Shown here one piece after another: positions 12,891 through 13,334 of a stretch of 13,334 nucleotides of DNA. The notes beneath the pieces are model-generated. The model was not told the origin of the DNA. It did no database searches and was given only the letters and a program-made list of their open reading frames with translations. The position numbers and the translations under genes are program-made. The number at the start of each line of letters is the position of its first letter. Position 1 is the first letter of the stretch. This DNA is from JBHIER01 sp046760705 [NCBI: bacterium]. GTDB lineage: Bacteria > JBHIER01 > G020348925. Location of the stretch: NCBI GenBank assembly GCA_046760705.1, contig JBHIER010000033.1, positions 1 through 13,334 of the forward strand, given 5' to 3'.

Positions 12891-13180
12891 TCCGATATAT
12901 CATGCTGATGAAGCTGAGCAGAGAGGGTAAGGAGAACATAAAGGAGGCCCCCCAGCGCTTCGCCACCACCCAGCGGGCCATGAAGGCCTGTGATGTCAAA
13001 CTGATCGACATGTATGCCACCCTCGGTCCCTGCGACTATCTGTTGGTGGTCGAAGCCCCGGACGAGAGGGCGATCTTCAAGTTCGTGGCCATGATCAGCG
13101 CTGACGGGGAGGTGAACACCGAGACCTGGAGGGCCATCCCCTTCGACGAGTTCTCCAAGATCACCCAGGAACTGCCTTGA
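12887..13180 (+). CDS. GYD-family small protein
   Basis: A 97-residue cytoplasmic protein of the GYD family (PF08734), small ferredoxin-fold proteins of unknown function. The family pattern is clear: RYIMLMKLSREGKENIKEAP at the start, VKLIDMYATLGPCDYLLVVE in the middle (with PCD in place of the name-giving GYD) and VNTETWRAIPFDEF near the end. GTG at 12887 is preferred because AGGAGGG lies 8 nt upstream and the resulting length is typical. ATG at 12863 would add eight residues and also has a weak purine-rich site. The GTGA sequence at 12887-12890 is both start here and stop of the preceding gene, so the two are probably translationally coupled. Any functional link with the exported propeller protein is unexplained. 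Confidence 0.85.
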   Translation: MIRYIMLMKLSREGKENIKEAPQRFATTQRAMKACDVKLIDMYATLGPCDYLLVVEAPDERAIFKFVAMISADGEVNTETWRAIPFDEFSKITQELP

Positions 13181-13230
13181 CAGTCTTGGAAATCGACAGA
13201 TTCCGATGTACCTCTCAGAGAGAAAAGTAG

Positions 13231-13259
13231 GTCGGGTTTTTACGAAGGAAACACCCGAC
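13231..13259. repeat. Imperfect hairpin repeat after the GYD gene
   Basis: GTCGGGT (13231-13237) pairs with ACCCGAC (13253-13259), extendable to 10 of 11 bp. It lies 50 bp past the GYD stop codon. A neighbouring segment (13269-13290) recurs inverted at 7452-7473, and the GTCGGG arm resembles the hairpin at 1732-1753. A dispersed repeat is more likely than a terminator. Confidence 0.6.
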
Positions 13260-13334
13260 AAGTAAATTACGCCCACAAGGGGCTACACCTTTAAAAAGGG
13301 CTGAGTCAAGGAAAAAATACTCCCCCATTACGAA

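Noticed and set aside
1-13334. CRISPR array, tRNA, rRNA, prophage or transposase genes
   Set aside because: No regularly spaced direct repeats, no tRNA TPsiC-arm/acceptor pattern and no transposase or integrase-like protein were seen on either strand.

Overview
The window reads as a chromosomal segment from a moderately GC-rich, diderm (Gram-negative type) bacterium with an oxidative citric acid cycle. Support for this comes from a probable lipoprotein, two exported Spy/CpxP-like proteins, an ECF sigma factor with a membrane anti-sigma factor, and a full-length citrate synthase, aconitase, isocitrate dehydrogenase and malate dehydrogenase. Starts are mostly preceded by strong AGGAGG-type ribosome binding sites. 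The citrate synthase is of the mitochondrial/Geobacter type and the aconitase of the short Aquifex type, and the intergenic gaps are full of hairpins. Together these suggest an uncultured lineage (a candidate phylum or Desulfobacterota-like group), but the sequence alone does not settle the phylum. I see no tRNA, rRNA, CRISPR array, transposase or phage gene.

Region 1 (1-3394, plus strand) is an envelope-stress or metal-sensing module. It holds a DUF4252-like lipoprotein, a hairpin-rich gap, an ECF sigma factor, a second hairpin gap, a zinc-finger (ZAS) anti-sigma factor, and two tandem Spy/CpxP/CnrX-like periplasmic proteins. The first Spy-like gene overlaps the anti-sigma gene. The likely logic is that the membrane anti-sigma factor holds the sigma factor and the periplasmic helical proteins sense or buffer the inducing signal.

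Region 2 (3507-5131, minus strand) has a CspA-family cold shock gene with a recognisable promoter and a leader of about 120 nt, a small SEC-C zinc-motif protein, and two non-coding stretches. The stretch at 4601-5131 carries a series of near-perfect hairpins.

Region 3 (5132-11059, minus strand) is a citric acid cycle cluster read from a near-consensus sigma-70 promoter at 11031-11059. The order is citrate synthase, aconitase, isocitrate dehydrogenase, malate dehydrogenase. The first three follow reaction order, and malate dehydrogenase regenerates the oxaloacetate used by the first enzyme. The malate dehydrogenase has an unusually long substrate loop.

Region 4 (11151-13180, plus strand) is divergent from the cluster. 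It holds an exported protein with five exactly 41-residue propeller-type repeats fused to a transglutaminase-like domain, translationally coupled to a small GYD-family protein. The window ends in another hairpin-bearing repeat, part of which recurs inverted between the aconitase and isocitrate dehydrogenase genes.
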